From Megalopta genalis (taxonomy: Eukaryota > Arthropoda > Insecta > Hymenoptera > Halictidae), in NCBI RefSeq assembly GCF_051020955.1, contig NC_135016.1, forward strand, positions 25,825,131-25,889,130: DNA of 64,000 nucleotides, written 5' to 3'. The first letter of the stretch is position 1; each line of letters begins with the position of its first letter. Both the position numbers and the translations under genes were made by a program. The notes beneath the pieces are model-generated. The model did no database searches. It was given only the letters and a program-made list of their open reading frames with translations, and had not been told where the DNA came from. Of the stretch, positions 13,501 through 24,077 are shown piece by piece.

Positions 13501-15035
13501 TCTAGTACTTTAAATAATTTGAGGAGATATTCAGTATTCATTATAAAAAAGGGTTGTTTCAACATATTGGATGCTATTACTGTAATGTACATAGCAGGAC
13601 ACTTTGAAACATTACTTTCAAAGTTCACTGTATGCTCTTTGCATTCAGAGATAAGAAATTGTGAACCATCTGGTGTATCTAACATGTGTAAGATAATATT
13701 TAATGTATGTGGCCATATTTTTATATTATTTTCAGATAAAGAAGGCAAATGGCATAGCGCGATATGATAAAATTCAGAATTACATAAAATTTTTGGCTTG
13801 TCTAAAATAATTTGTAAAGCATAACAAGAGATATCATACACGCCATGTAAAGTATCTGTAGACAATTTATTTAAAGCTTTTAGAGAAGCAGTTAGAAAGT
13901 CTGAAATTCCGAATGGCGTTCCAAAAATAGTTTCACTTAACAGTTTTCTGCCTGCCTCATATGCACAAAGTTGTGATACAAAGCATAAGCAATGAAGATA
14001 AGTTACTGTTTCTATTGTATTTCCATTAATAATTGCTTCCATTGGTTCATCACAAATCGAAATTGATACAAAATGAGGAGGATCTTCTAATCCTTTTCTC
14101 ATATTATTCATTATATTTTGTAATATGCTAGGTGATTTGCCTAATGCGATTAAAAAGAGTCTTCTAGTAGCAAGACTAACAATCCATTTTTTGCTCCAAT
14201 TAGCACATGGATCCAATATAGAAATAATATTCAATATATTTAATGTTTTAGATTGTACTGCATTACCAAATTCATGCGTGCTAAAAAATGTCATAAACTG
14301 CTCTATTAATTCTTCTGTAGATTTATCAGGATTTCTCACACATTTCAATCTTTCTTCGTGATATTGAAGTATCAAATGTATAATTCGAAATACTTTTTCG
14401 TGTAGGAAAAATTTAAAATTAATTCCAGTAAGCAGAGTAGGCAATATTTCAAATGTTTTTTGAGAATGATATTGAGCAGTAAATGCATCTAGTAAATTTA
14501 TGTACACATCATGTGACTGCAAACATGTCAGCAACTTTGCATGAACTTGTAAACTGGCTTCGAAAATTGGTCTATTTTCATCTGTGAGACTATCTAATAG
14601 AGCCTTTTTAAGTGAATCCCACACTGTATTGTTATTTACATTTGACAAGTCATGTTTTAGTAAGACTTCGTAGGCAGCTAATCTAACGTGTGTAGGTTTA
14701 TCGTTACTGATCTTATCAACAATAACATTATAGTATTCATCATTATTTAGTGGAGAATTCCAATCTTCGCTTGTTTGATCACTGAGGCAAGAAAGAGATG
14801 ACTGTGGCCGAGATTCAGAAAATAATGTTGATGATGACCTTGAAGCAGATTGTTCAACAAGTGTAGCTCTCATTGAACTTATTAAAGCAGACATTTCTTT
14901 TGAATGTATGATTTCTTGAATAATGTCAGTATATTCTATATTTTCTTCTAATCCGTTTTGTATCTTTGTTTCAAACTCTTTTTTTAGGCACTTTTTCATC
15001 CATTTTTGGGTATTTGGAGAAATATTATGTTCCAT
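10595..15035 (-). CDS. TBC1D32: Protein broad-minded / TBC1 domain family member 32
   Basis: Eight exons on the minus strand: 15035-13360, 13289-12952, 12878-12682, 12605-12270, 12192-11873, 11242-11065, 11001-10786 and 10717-10595, giving 1127 residues (vertebrate TBC1D32 is about 1250). The first exon encodes a long helical repeat region typical of the broad-minded N-terminus. The C-terminal exons carry the family's degenerate TBC-like segment, with KKFDGFDWFLATVF, then CFWGILPWHQILHF and ICILHSPDYIIYYCISLL. From the known family, Bromi works with the kinase CCRK/CDK20 in ciliary assembly and Hedgehog signalling. The catalytic Arg and Gln fingers of active Rab-GAPs are not evident, so GAP activity is doubtful. 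The identification rests on C-terminal similarity recalled from the vertebrate protein, plus length and order. Confidence 0.86.
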
Positions 15036-15258
15036 ACTTAAAAAATTATTAAGATATATTTACAAAACCGTAACGACGAAAGCAGTAGTAAGAGTAACAA
15101 TAGCAACTGTGAGTATTTGTGTAATGAATTCTTATGTTTTGATTTAGTTTCTATGACTACCAGTTGGGATGGATACGGGTACTATAAAGTATACTTAATG
15201 TGATATAACAATGTTCCAATTTCTTTATGATTATAAAGTACGTTTCATACTTACAATA

Positions 15259-15264
15259 TTTATT
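15259..15264 (-). terminator. Poly(A) signal candidate, TBCK
   Basis: AATAAA on the minus strand, about 145 bp past the TBCK stop at 15408 and before the start of TBC1D32 at 15035. The tandem genes therefore probably have separate transcripts. Confidence 0.45.
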
Positions 15265-15407
15265 TACAATATATGAGAAAAAATAATTCTTCCAAAATGA
15301 AATTAATATTTTGCTTATGTACAAATTATAGACATCTTATAAGATGCTTCATACAATCACAATAAATTTAATGTGTCATGCGAAATTTGTTCATAATAAT
15401 ATATTCT

Positions 15408-18400
15408 TTAACGTGCACCTACTATAATATTTGGAGATTTTGATCGCAAAGCATAAATTCCTCCTTGCAAGGAACATACACCCATAACTCCACACTTTAC
15501 GAGAAAATCTGCAAACTACACAAAATTTGTTAATTAGAATACTTAATTACTTAAAATATAATATCATTATCAGGTATGTACCAAAGCATTATTTTGATCA
15601 TGAGGCCCAATTATTACAACAATACTGTTTTTATTTTCTGCAATTGGTTTAGCCTGTGGTCCTAAAGTCTCAATTTGAGTTTGAGACAGTTGTACACTTG
15701 TAAATGGAATGTTAATACTTCCTGCTGCGGCACCTCGTTCAAACCTATGAAAATAGATCAATGAGTATGTGCAAAAGCGTTTATCAACCGAGTTCTCTTC
15801 TTTTATAAAAATATGATACTTACTGTATATTATTACGTATATCAACAATTATTAATCTCTCAGGATTATTGTCTAACAAATTTAAGAAGTCATCAACACA
15901 AATCCTTGGCATTCTTTCAGTGCCTGGTTCGAGCTCTGACCAATTCACATCCTATGAGGAGGCAATACAATGTTTTTAAATTTTGAATATTATGTAATAT
16001 AATACATGTTTTATCATATAGATAAGTGAATTTTATACCTTTGGTTGATTAAACTGATGTTTTCTGTAAGTAATGCTAGCTGGCGTGTTTTGATACATTG
16101 CCATAGAATCTTTAACACATAATTCTATGTCTATTTCAGGAAGATCAGAAAATAACAGAATGCATTCGTTAAAACCCGAAGTTAAAAGAGAGTCACGTAA
16201 CTGTTTCAATATTGCTAGACCAACTAGAAGTGGAAATGAAGAATCCCCTAGTAAAAGTTTGTCCCATAAATGTAGTATTTTGTGAAGCGGAAATACATCT
16301 ATAAGAAAAATATTTTAATCAATATGTTAATAGAAAAATATTTCAACAACAGTTACAATATATAACTTACGTGAAAACATTGTTAAAAACCATGGTATAG
16401 CAAATAATTCTGGTACAAAGTTAATTGATCTGAGATGATTAGCCAATTGTGGGTCATGAAAAGCTATAATTTGCGAAAATTTTCCTAAATATTCTTGTAT
16501 GATAGCAGAATTATCTTTTAAAAAGAACTTATGAAGATATTTTGGTATGAATGCAGACAAGCATTCGAATGCTCTAGCTGCAAAGAGTGTAGTATGCATT
16601 AAATATGTAGAAGAAAAATATTGAATATAATATATATTTAATCTTTTACCTTCGTTATTAAAGTTAAGGTATAGAAAAGGAGCTGTTAAAGAATCTAATC
16701 CTTGCCAATAAACATAATGAGGATTGTTTCGTACCCATGCTTTTAATAATCTTTGCAATCTTTCATGACCAGCACCAGATGATAATAATTCACTATATTG
16801 ATGGCATCTTGGTATATCCACTTCTATCTAAGTAATTATTAATGTCCTTTACCACTGCAATGAATAGTGTAACATAATATTCATTCAAATTACCTGTCGA
16901 TCTGTATGAGTGGGTGTTTCTTTATCAATCATATCGTAACGCTTTTGAATATCACCAGTAATGCCGAGTAATGCAGCCCAAACAGCTCCCCGAACAGGTG
17001 GTGGAATGTCTTTATGTGCTTCTTCTATAATTGCTTCTCTAGTAATTGGATAAACCTAAATTACAATGATTCATAAAATTTGTTATAAGTTACTAAAAAC
17101 GTAAATATTTGTTCTTTATATTAAATTAATTATACATTCGCAGCATTTATTGTACTTGTAGAGAATAAAGTAGAAAATGTTCAAATGATATAAATACCTG
17201 AAGCAATCTATTATACAAAATAATTCTATAGAATTGATATTCAGTATCTCTCTCTCTAATAATCAGAGGTAATTGGGAGGTAGCATCTGTTAAATCTTCT
17301 TGAGACTGTACACGCATTCTATAACGAAAATTAAGAAAAAATTGACAATTTATGAACGAATAGAAATGGTTATTTTTGCTATACTTACTCATTTGTTAGC
17401 CATGGATAATTTGCTATGTATGGAATATGAGATAATCGTTGCCTAAGTGTATCGAGAGGAACTTTGATGACACGTAAATCAAGTAAGCTAGCAGTGTCTC
17501 TGTGTCCAAACATTTGACCCAAAAGTATAACTAGACTAAAAAGAATAGTTAATTAATCATTTTTCGTATCATATATGTTCTTTGGAATATATTTACAAAA
17601 TTTTTGTGAGTACTTTGGAATAGATAAGATAGGTGGCCTTGATCTAATAAGTCCTTGCTTTTTGAGTTCTACTGTAATGTCGCCACCTGCCAGTTGCCAT
17701 AAATAATACAATTCATCCATTTTTCGAACAATAACATTTTTGTAAAGATTTTCTTGCTTCTCCTTTTCATCCTTTATTAAAAATTCTTCAAATATTGGCA
17801 ATTTTAATAATTCCTCAGGTATTTTACGTTTTGAGGGATGAATTTGAAGGCAAGAATCTATAAATTCCTTCACTTTGACAGGTAACTCCTGCGATAATGA
17901 GTTAGAAATATGTTATAAGAATAAAAAATTGTAACAAAGTACTAGCAAAAATAACAACCATATAATTGTTGTAGCAATTATTTTCTCTTGCCAGACGTTC
18001 AAATACAGAAGTTTCACAGTGTATCAAACTAAGAACTTTCCTCAAGCATTGAGATAATTTCACACCTGGCCATATTGGTCCCTTTAATAATAACTCTGCA
18101 ATAATCATACCCAAAGACCAAGAATCTACTTTCAAACTACTAATGCCTGAACTTAAAAAGACTTCAGGTGCAGTATACTTTGGATGACTAGAAAAAAAAA
18201 AAGAAATTACATTTGATGTATATTATTTAAATGTAAATTATATTTAAAGTAAATACCCTATAGGAAAAGAAACATGTTTTCCACAGTCCGTCATATAATA
18301 TAAACCATAATTATACAACTGTACGTGTCCACTTTTATTGATGAGTATGTTTTCAGGACTTAAATGTCTATGTACTAAACCTAATGTATTCATGTACTGT

Positions 18401-18801
18401 AAACCCAATAAGCATTGGAATGCTATTTTCATAATATCATCTGTATTTAAATTTTCCTTATAGCTTAATGGATCTCCATTGTATTCTGTCACTACAACTA
18501 TCCTTTCTATAAAATAAATTAAATTACATCATATTAATATACCTTATCGAATTTCATAAAATTTAATTCCAATGTATAATTTATAAATGTAATTACCATG
18601 TTTACTCCTTATTATATCAAGATAAGTTGATAAATTTGGATGATGAATAATTTTCAAGAACTGAGATTTCCCGTATATAGTTATCGAATTTGGTGTAAGA
18701 GGTAAACCATTACTACCGCATACTTCAATCGGGTGGCTCTGTGCAAAAAATGTCATTCCGCCAAAACAGCGTTCCTCATTTTCTAAGAGTGCTGGACACA
18801 T
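15408..18801 (-). CDS. TBCK: TBC domain-containing protein kinase-like protein
   Basis: Thirteen exons on the minus strand: 18801-18597, 18506-18257, 18187-17959, 17888-17614, 17535-17389, 17318-17198, 17055-16894, 16827-16650, 16577-16371, 16298-16039, 15951-15824, 15744-15582 and 15515-15408. They give 810 residues (human TBCK is 893). Order of parts: pseudokinase (about 1-320), TBC Rab-GAP domain (about 420-660), rhodanese-like domain (about 685-810). The kinase part lacks catalysis: the HRD site reads HRH (114-116) and the DFG site reads YNYG (133-136). The TBC domain keeps both fingers, IEVDIPR (Arg470) and YWQ (503-505). The rhodanese loop reads VVIIGPHDQ with no catalytic Cys. TBCK acts in endolysosomal trafficking and mTOR signalling and belongs to the FERRY mRNA-transport complex. 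One donor (end of exon 3, GTTGTT) is weak. The ATG at 18801 follows an acceptor, so an upstream leader exon is likely. Confidence 0.95.
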
Positions 18802-18879
18802 TTCTAATTTTAAAGTAAACACCAATATTAGAAAATAATACGAATGAAATAGTGACTTGTTAATTTGATAAATTTGCAA

Positions 18880-20250
18880 ACATAAAGCTTTTAAAGATTT
18901 TAATACAAAGAAATCTTCTTAAGTTACGTTAAAAATCGAAAAAAGAAAATACAAATCATATATACTTACTCAATTTGTTAATATATACACATATGTATCT
19001 ATGATTTCAAAACATAGATGGGTAAAAATTATTTCTCCCTCCCATTAACCTCGATGTTGTGTATATGATAACTACTAACTGTCATAGAGAGATACATACA
19101 CCCTAAATTTTATTAGGCTCACAATTCCTCATAATTAAATTTATTTATTTACTTATGTTTTCCTTATAACAATAAATCTCATAGCATTCGCTACTAGAAT
19201 AATTTGACAGCTCTCTGTTTATGTCATGAAACAAGATCTCAAATTACTTGACCAGATATGAAAGTCGAGTGCGCAGGGAATCCAGCACAGTGGCGTGGTG
19301 CGTCTACTGGGTGAACATCGTAATTCTGAATCCACGCCGCTGTGCGGGATTTTCTGCTTATGCGTTGCCTTGCGTAGTTGATTTTCTTGATTGTACATAC
19401 TGGCCATGATCCAAGCAGTGTTGCCAGAGAATTGATGATGCGAGGGGAATCTCTTTGCCCTCCCCTTTTCCTGTGGCATAGGATATTGTCCACGCAATCG
19501 TTGACAAATTGAAGTTGAAGTAATAGAGGGGATACGTAGCAATAGCAGCACTACTAGATCATCACGGATGATACGTAGATCAGCTTTTTGACCATTACGC
19601 ATCTTCACCACTTCGGTATCCTCGTATTCAAAACTCTCTGTCTCTCTGCTTATGGACCATTGAGGGAGATGCGACGACTGGAGAGTCCCAAGCGCCATCA
19701 ATTCCCTGGCATCACTGGGCCCAAGTCAACTCAAAACTATTTAACTTCCGTAATGTAGCTGTAAAGTACACTACTTTATAACCATAGTCCTGTGATACCC
19801 TTGTTCCCTTATGCCATGCCGTCACACAAGGCACCGTTCTTCAAGTCCATATACTGCAGCACAGAAATTTCGTTTCTACCTTACAGAATAGCCTCTAAAA
19901 ACACAATGTAGAATGTTGCCGCGTGAGTTAAAAGAAACTGAAATGATGTTAAATTTATATTTTCATACATATTTTATTTAAACAGCAACGATTTAAATAT
20001 TGTCAAAAAACCTTTAGAAAATATCTATTATTTCAAATAATATAATTTATTTTTACGAGATTACATATAATCGAACAAATTTAAACAGAAATGAAGAGAA
20101 TAATAAAGAAGACGAAAACATAATAGCTTAAAATTGAACCTACATATTGCAAAAGTATAAAGCACACAATTAAATTCTAATAAGATTCAATAAACCAAGG
20201 ATAATAACAGATTTTAGAAAGAAGTAAGAAAGTAAAAAAAAAGTCAGAGA
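18880..20250. other. TBCK upstream region and unassigned G+C-richer island
   Basis: The left part, up to about 19190, should contain the TBCK promoter and any leader exon. From about 19200 to 19900 the base composition shifts clearly to higher G+C. A 160-codon frame is open on the minus strand (19701-19219), with a second overlapping frame of 84 codons (19493-19239). I do not recognise either product, and I see no conserved domain or splice context. The island could be a decayed transposon, a non-coding RNA exon or an unknown gene. Confidence 0.35.
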
Positions 20251-20328
20251 ACATATACATATACATATACATATGTCTATATTACAACCGAGGAGGTCTA
20301 TATTACAACCGAGGAGGTCTATATTACC
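20250..20328. repeat. ATATAC microsatellite plus 21-bp tandem repeat
   Basis: A short (ATATAC)n run at about 20251-20274 leads directly into a 21-bp unit, GTCTATATTACAACCGAGGAG. It is present as two perfect copies (20275-20295 and 20296-20316) and a 12-bp partial third copy (20317-20328). No gene is attached to it. Confidence 0.85.
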
Positions 20329-20935
20329 GATTGCCCAGGTCACGCGAGAAGGTTGTTGCTTTAGAGACCTGAAAGGGAGTCAGAACGAAGTCGGCATTGC
20401 CTTTGACTTTCTTTCTTACGAATATGCCGAATAATTATTGCGGACTAAAAGTGTGAATCAGAGAAAAAACCTCCGATTCACGAGGGACCAAAGCAGTGTA
20501 AAAGACTCTAATTCTTTTAGAGTTAGAAATATGATTAATATCACCACTGACTCCTCGTCACGATCGAGAAAAATTGACATATTTACTTTTCGGTACCAAA
20601 AGTTTATACAAATTTCTTCTATTAGCTGTGTTGTTCAGCACTCCCTCGGCTATTTAGCCATTTAATTTGTTAACAAAAATAACTAACGGAATTCGGGATA
20701 CCGAGTTTCTGTTAAAGCATGAACATGTCGATGAATTGTTACTTCTCGTTTGTTTTAGGATCTGATGTTTAAACAAGAATAAGTAACCGAATCCGGGATA
20801 CAGAGAAACGTTTGAAGCCCGCAGCTGCAGCTTTCGATGTCTGGATCTGCTTGCAAAACTGACTCGTTTCCTTATATGTGTCTCGTGCAACTAATAAATG
20901 AAACAAACATATGAAACAATCTGCTCGTTATCCTA

Positions 20936-20999
20936 TCGTTGTGCCATGAGCGAGATCAGAAGCGAGCGGAAAATCTGTCTAGGTTATTGCGAAGTGCAA
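20936..20999 (+). repeat. Direct repeat R1, copy 1
   Basis: About 63 bp beginning CGTTGTGCCATGAGCGAGAT and ending GCGAAGTGCA. It is nearly identical to 22781-22843, with about two substitutions. It has no coding assignment. Confidence 0.85.
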
Positions 21000-22507
21000 A
21001 CACTGAAGCAATCTTTTGTGCACACCTATATACGTTGTCCTACGTATATATGTACAGAGAACATATGTATAAAACGTGTATAGGAGATATACGTTAAAAG
21101 ACATTACTAAGTGAGTTAACTTTCGAGAACGAGCGTGAAAGGTGTCAACGAAAGGAGGTCTCGCTACGCGATCGACATGGATACATCATTTTGTGCACCG
21201 TCGAAGTATAAAGGTTCGAGGTCTATTATATCATGTCACGTAATATTAAGTATCATAATTGCCACAGTCATTAAATTCGCTGTTATCTTGCTGTCGAGCA
21301 TCGATATATCTTATGATCTCTGTGGTTCCACCGAAGATACGCCTAGTTATGGACCAAATAAATTCTGTCAGATACGCACGATATCATACCGCGAAATGCA
21401 TCGAAAATTCTAATTACTCGTTTAAGAGTCTCCTTACTTCGTTGCTTTGATCATAAGACAATTTTGAGGAATTTTTTGAAGGGAGGGCATTGGGTATTGT
21501 ACCTTCAAATTTGGCACACTTTATTAACTAACGTTTGAAAAATGTACACAAATTTTTTAGGCAATAACAATAATATATGTCAAACTTGCCGCAGCAGAAG
21601 TAAACGCGCTTGAAAGAAGTTTATTGCTGGCAAACATGATTCTAATTGTTCAGGTCTAAAAATTACAAAGTATTAAAAAGCTATAAAATATTTCTTAATC
21701 TATTGGGTTAGCCACTTTCGTTTTTCTTTTTAGCATAGTGATATGCTATCGTATAAATTGAAAAATACGAAAATTAATAATTAATAATAATTTTTATTAA
21801 TAATAATAAAATATAGTAATAATAGAGGCTAAAATAATATTTTCAGAGTATAAAAGTGTTCAGGGAAATCGCCTGCATTTGTTATTGTTGCCAGTATAGA
21901 GAAAATTGAATATTTGTTACAGCTACAGGTGATGCTTGCTAAGTTAGTGATTAAAAAATATTCTTAGAATACATAAACATTTAGGAAATTCTTTTACATC
22001 TATCATGCAGAGAAAGTTTATTTACAGTTGAAAATAAGTAGAACAAATTATTCTTGTTTCTTTCGACGTAAGGTACAATTAGAAACTAGGTACAATAAAC
22101 ATTAGAATTATCATCCGTAGGTAATTGCGGCGAACAGCTTGCGCGTTTTGCCATTGCACGGATTGGCGCTATCCGAGCTGTTTGAAGGCAACAGAAAATT
22201 CGTACCAAAATTTACATTGCTCCTTATGGAAGAATCGGCACGAATCATTTATTCGAATACTCAATATTTAATGATAAAACGTAAAATCCTTTATAAATAA
22301 TTCTTTCTAACTCGAATGTGTAGAAAGTTATAAGTAGAGTGCTAGAGATTTATTCTGAGCTTCCAGTAATAAAAATTCACACATTATGTCCGCGATGTAA
22401 CAAAATTAAAATTTAAAGAAGAACTCTATTACTTATCTAGGGACTGATTCGCGTCGAATTTAACATTGTATCTTGCGGCGATAGCGGTAAGAATCGTCTG
22501 TCCTCCA

Positions 22508-22778
22508 TATTTGCAATATCAAATAAATTTTTTTGCATAATATAGTTGCAAGAGAGTTTTCTAAACATTTCTGTCTCCTCAGAATATTTTTTACAGTTTT
22601 GAATACACTCCTATTTTCTTCTTTATTACTATTTCTTATTGGAAATGGAAACGGGTTCAAGTCTAGGCAAAATTGTTTAACGTTTCGTAATGTATAATTT
22701 TTAATTCTTTGATTTTACTTTCGAGACTTCTCTCAGTAAACTATGTTACGAACAATAGACTATGCTATGGTTCAGCTT
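22508..22778 (+). repeat. Direct repeat R2, copy 1 (about 270 bp)
   Basis: Begins ATTTGCAATA and ends near CTATGGTTCAGCTTAA. The same sequence recurs at 22845-23116 with scattered substitutions and small indels, in the same orientation. No terminal inverted repeats are visible. Confidence 0.85.
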
Positions 22779-22780
22779 AA

Positions 22781-22843
22781 TCGTTGTACCATGAGCGAGA
22801 TCAAAAGCGAGCGGAAAATCTGTCTAGGTTATTGCGAAGTGCA
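22781..22843 (+). repeat. Direct repeat R1, copy 2
   Basis: Second copy of the 63-bp repeat at 20936-20999, same orientation. It sits exactly between the two copies of the larger R2 repeat, so the three blocks probably arose in one rearrangement. Confidence 0.85.
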
Positions 22844-22844
22844 C

Positions 22845-23116
22845 ATTTGCAATACTAAATAAAATTTTTTGCATAATATAGTTGCAAGAGAGTTTTCTAA
22901 ACATTTCTGTCTCCTCAGAATATTTTTTACTGTTTTAAATACACTCCTATTTTCTTCTTTATTATTATTTCTTATTAGAAATAGAAACGGATTCAAGTGT
23001 GGAAAAAATTGTTTAACGTTTCGTAAAGTATAATTATTAATTCTTTGATTTTACTTTCGAGACTTCTCGCAGTGAACTATGTTACGAACAATAGACTATG
23101 CTATGGTACAGCTTAA
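22845..23116 (+). repeat. Direct repeat R2, copy 2 (about 270 bp)
   Basis: Second copy of the 22508-22778 block, ending CTATGGTACAGCTTAA. The divergence suggests an old local duplication, not an assembly artefact. Confidence 0.85.
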
Positions 23117-23973
23117 GTTTTCTCAACGACTTTTAAATATCAGTCGTTTCAGATGAAGCAATATAAGATAAAAGTATTCCAGGATTGTATTGTGCTATCT
23201 TAAATCAAGAGTAGCAGAAGATTCGATATTATACTCTTGCGCAATATTATTGTTATTCTTGCATTTTTTCCAAGCGACCCTTGACATTCAAATGGTCAGA
23301 CCAAGCAAAATAGGCTTGCCGTTTAACCTGTTATATTTGAATCAAAACCGATTAGCAGAGGGAATACAATTATAGTTTCATTGAATAATAGCACTTTATT
23401 GTACTTCGGTCTGTGTGTTGTCACCCGATGTGCGAACATTAGTATTCAGAAGAGTAGCTCCGTCTCTCGTGTGTCGGTTAGTTACGGGAAATTATTCGAA
23501 TGGTATAACCAAAAGTGATTTTATAATTTAATTAGTAGCTGCGTTTTTTTTTACTCAAATTTTACTCAAACATATTATTGCCTCGTATCAGCTATATCGT
23601 GCGAAAACATATTCGAAGAAAATAAGCGATGGATCGTGAAAGTAGAAGCTTCGAGCTTTAGAATGATCATGCTAAAGCATTCTTGTACGATCTTGTTTAC
23701 AAAATTATAACATTTCGCGAATCTCTAGTGAACAGACTAATTGCCAGAAGAATACCGGTCGTCATCTTTAAAGCGAATTTTTACTGAATTAAATATAATA
23801 TATAATTTGTGCGAATTAATGATATATTTGGTTCAACGTTTACCGCGTTGGCTATACGAACAAAATTGTTATCGACCTAACGAGCAGAAATCCAGCTCTC
23901 CCTCGATTTCTTGGCGGTAATGGGATGGCGATTGATAAGGAATCGATTTCTGCTGGTCACTGTCTGGCTATCG

Positions 23974-24014
23974 TATAAATATAAAACCACCACCAGACGA
24001 GCATCATCGTCAGT
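23974..24014 (+). promoter_or_regulatory. Dipeptidase core promoter (TATA box and Inr)
   Basis: TATAAATA at 23974-23981 is followed by an arthropod initiator match, TCAGT, at 24010-24014. The first ATG of the dipeptidase lies about 65 bp further on, which would give a short, unspliced leader. The spacing is a few bases longer than the usual optimum. Confidence 0.5.
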
Positions 24015-24077
24015 TGTTGTGACACAATTGTCACAGAATCTTTTCCAGGGTTCATAACTAATCTTTGCGCTATAAGA

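Larger units (their letters stand above)
20329..23970. other. Gene-poor spacer between TBCK and the dipeptidase
   Basis: Roughly 3.6 kb with no frame I can assign to a protein. It contains the duplicated segments listed separately and several short frames (for example 21135-21413) that look fortuitous. Composition is uneven, with moderately G+C-rich patches at 20340-20460, 20900-21000 and 22120-22200. Confidence 0.45.

Noticed and set aside
13519..14361. Two plus-strand frames of about 80 codons inside TBC1D32 exon 1
   Set aside because: Antisense shadows of a 559-codon coding exon. No splice sites or similarity support them.
21135..21450. Overlapping plus frames of 92 and 63 codons
   Set aside because: No domain, conserved motif or splice context. 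They are likely chance frames in a slightly G+C-richer patch.
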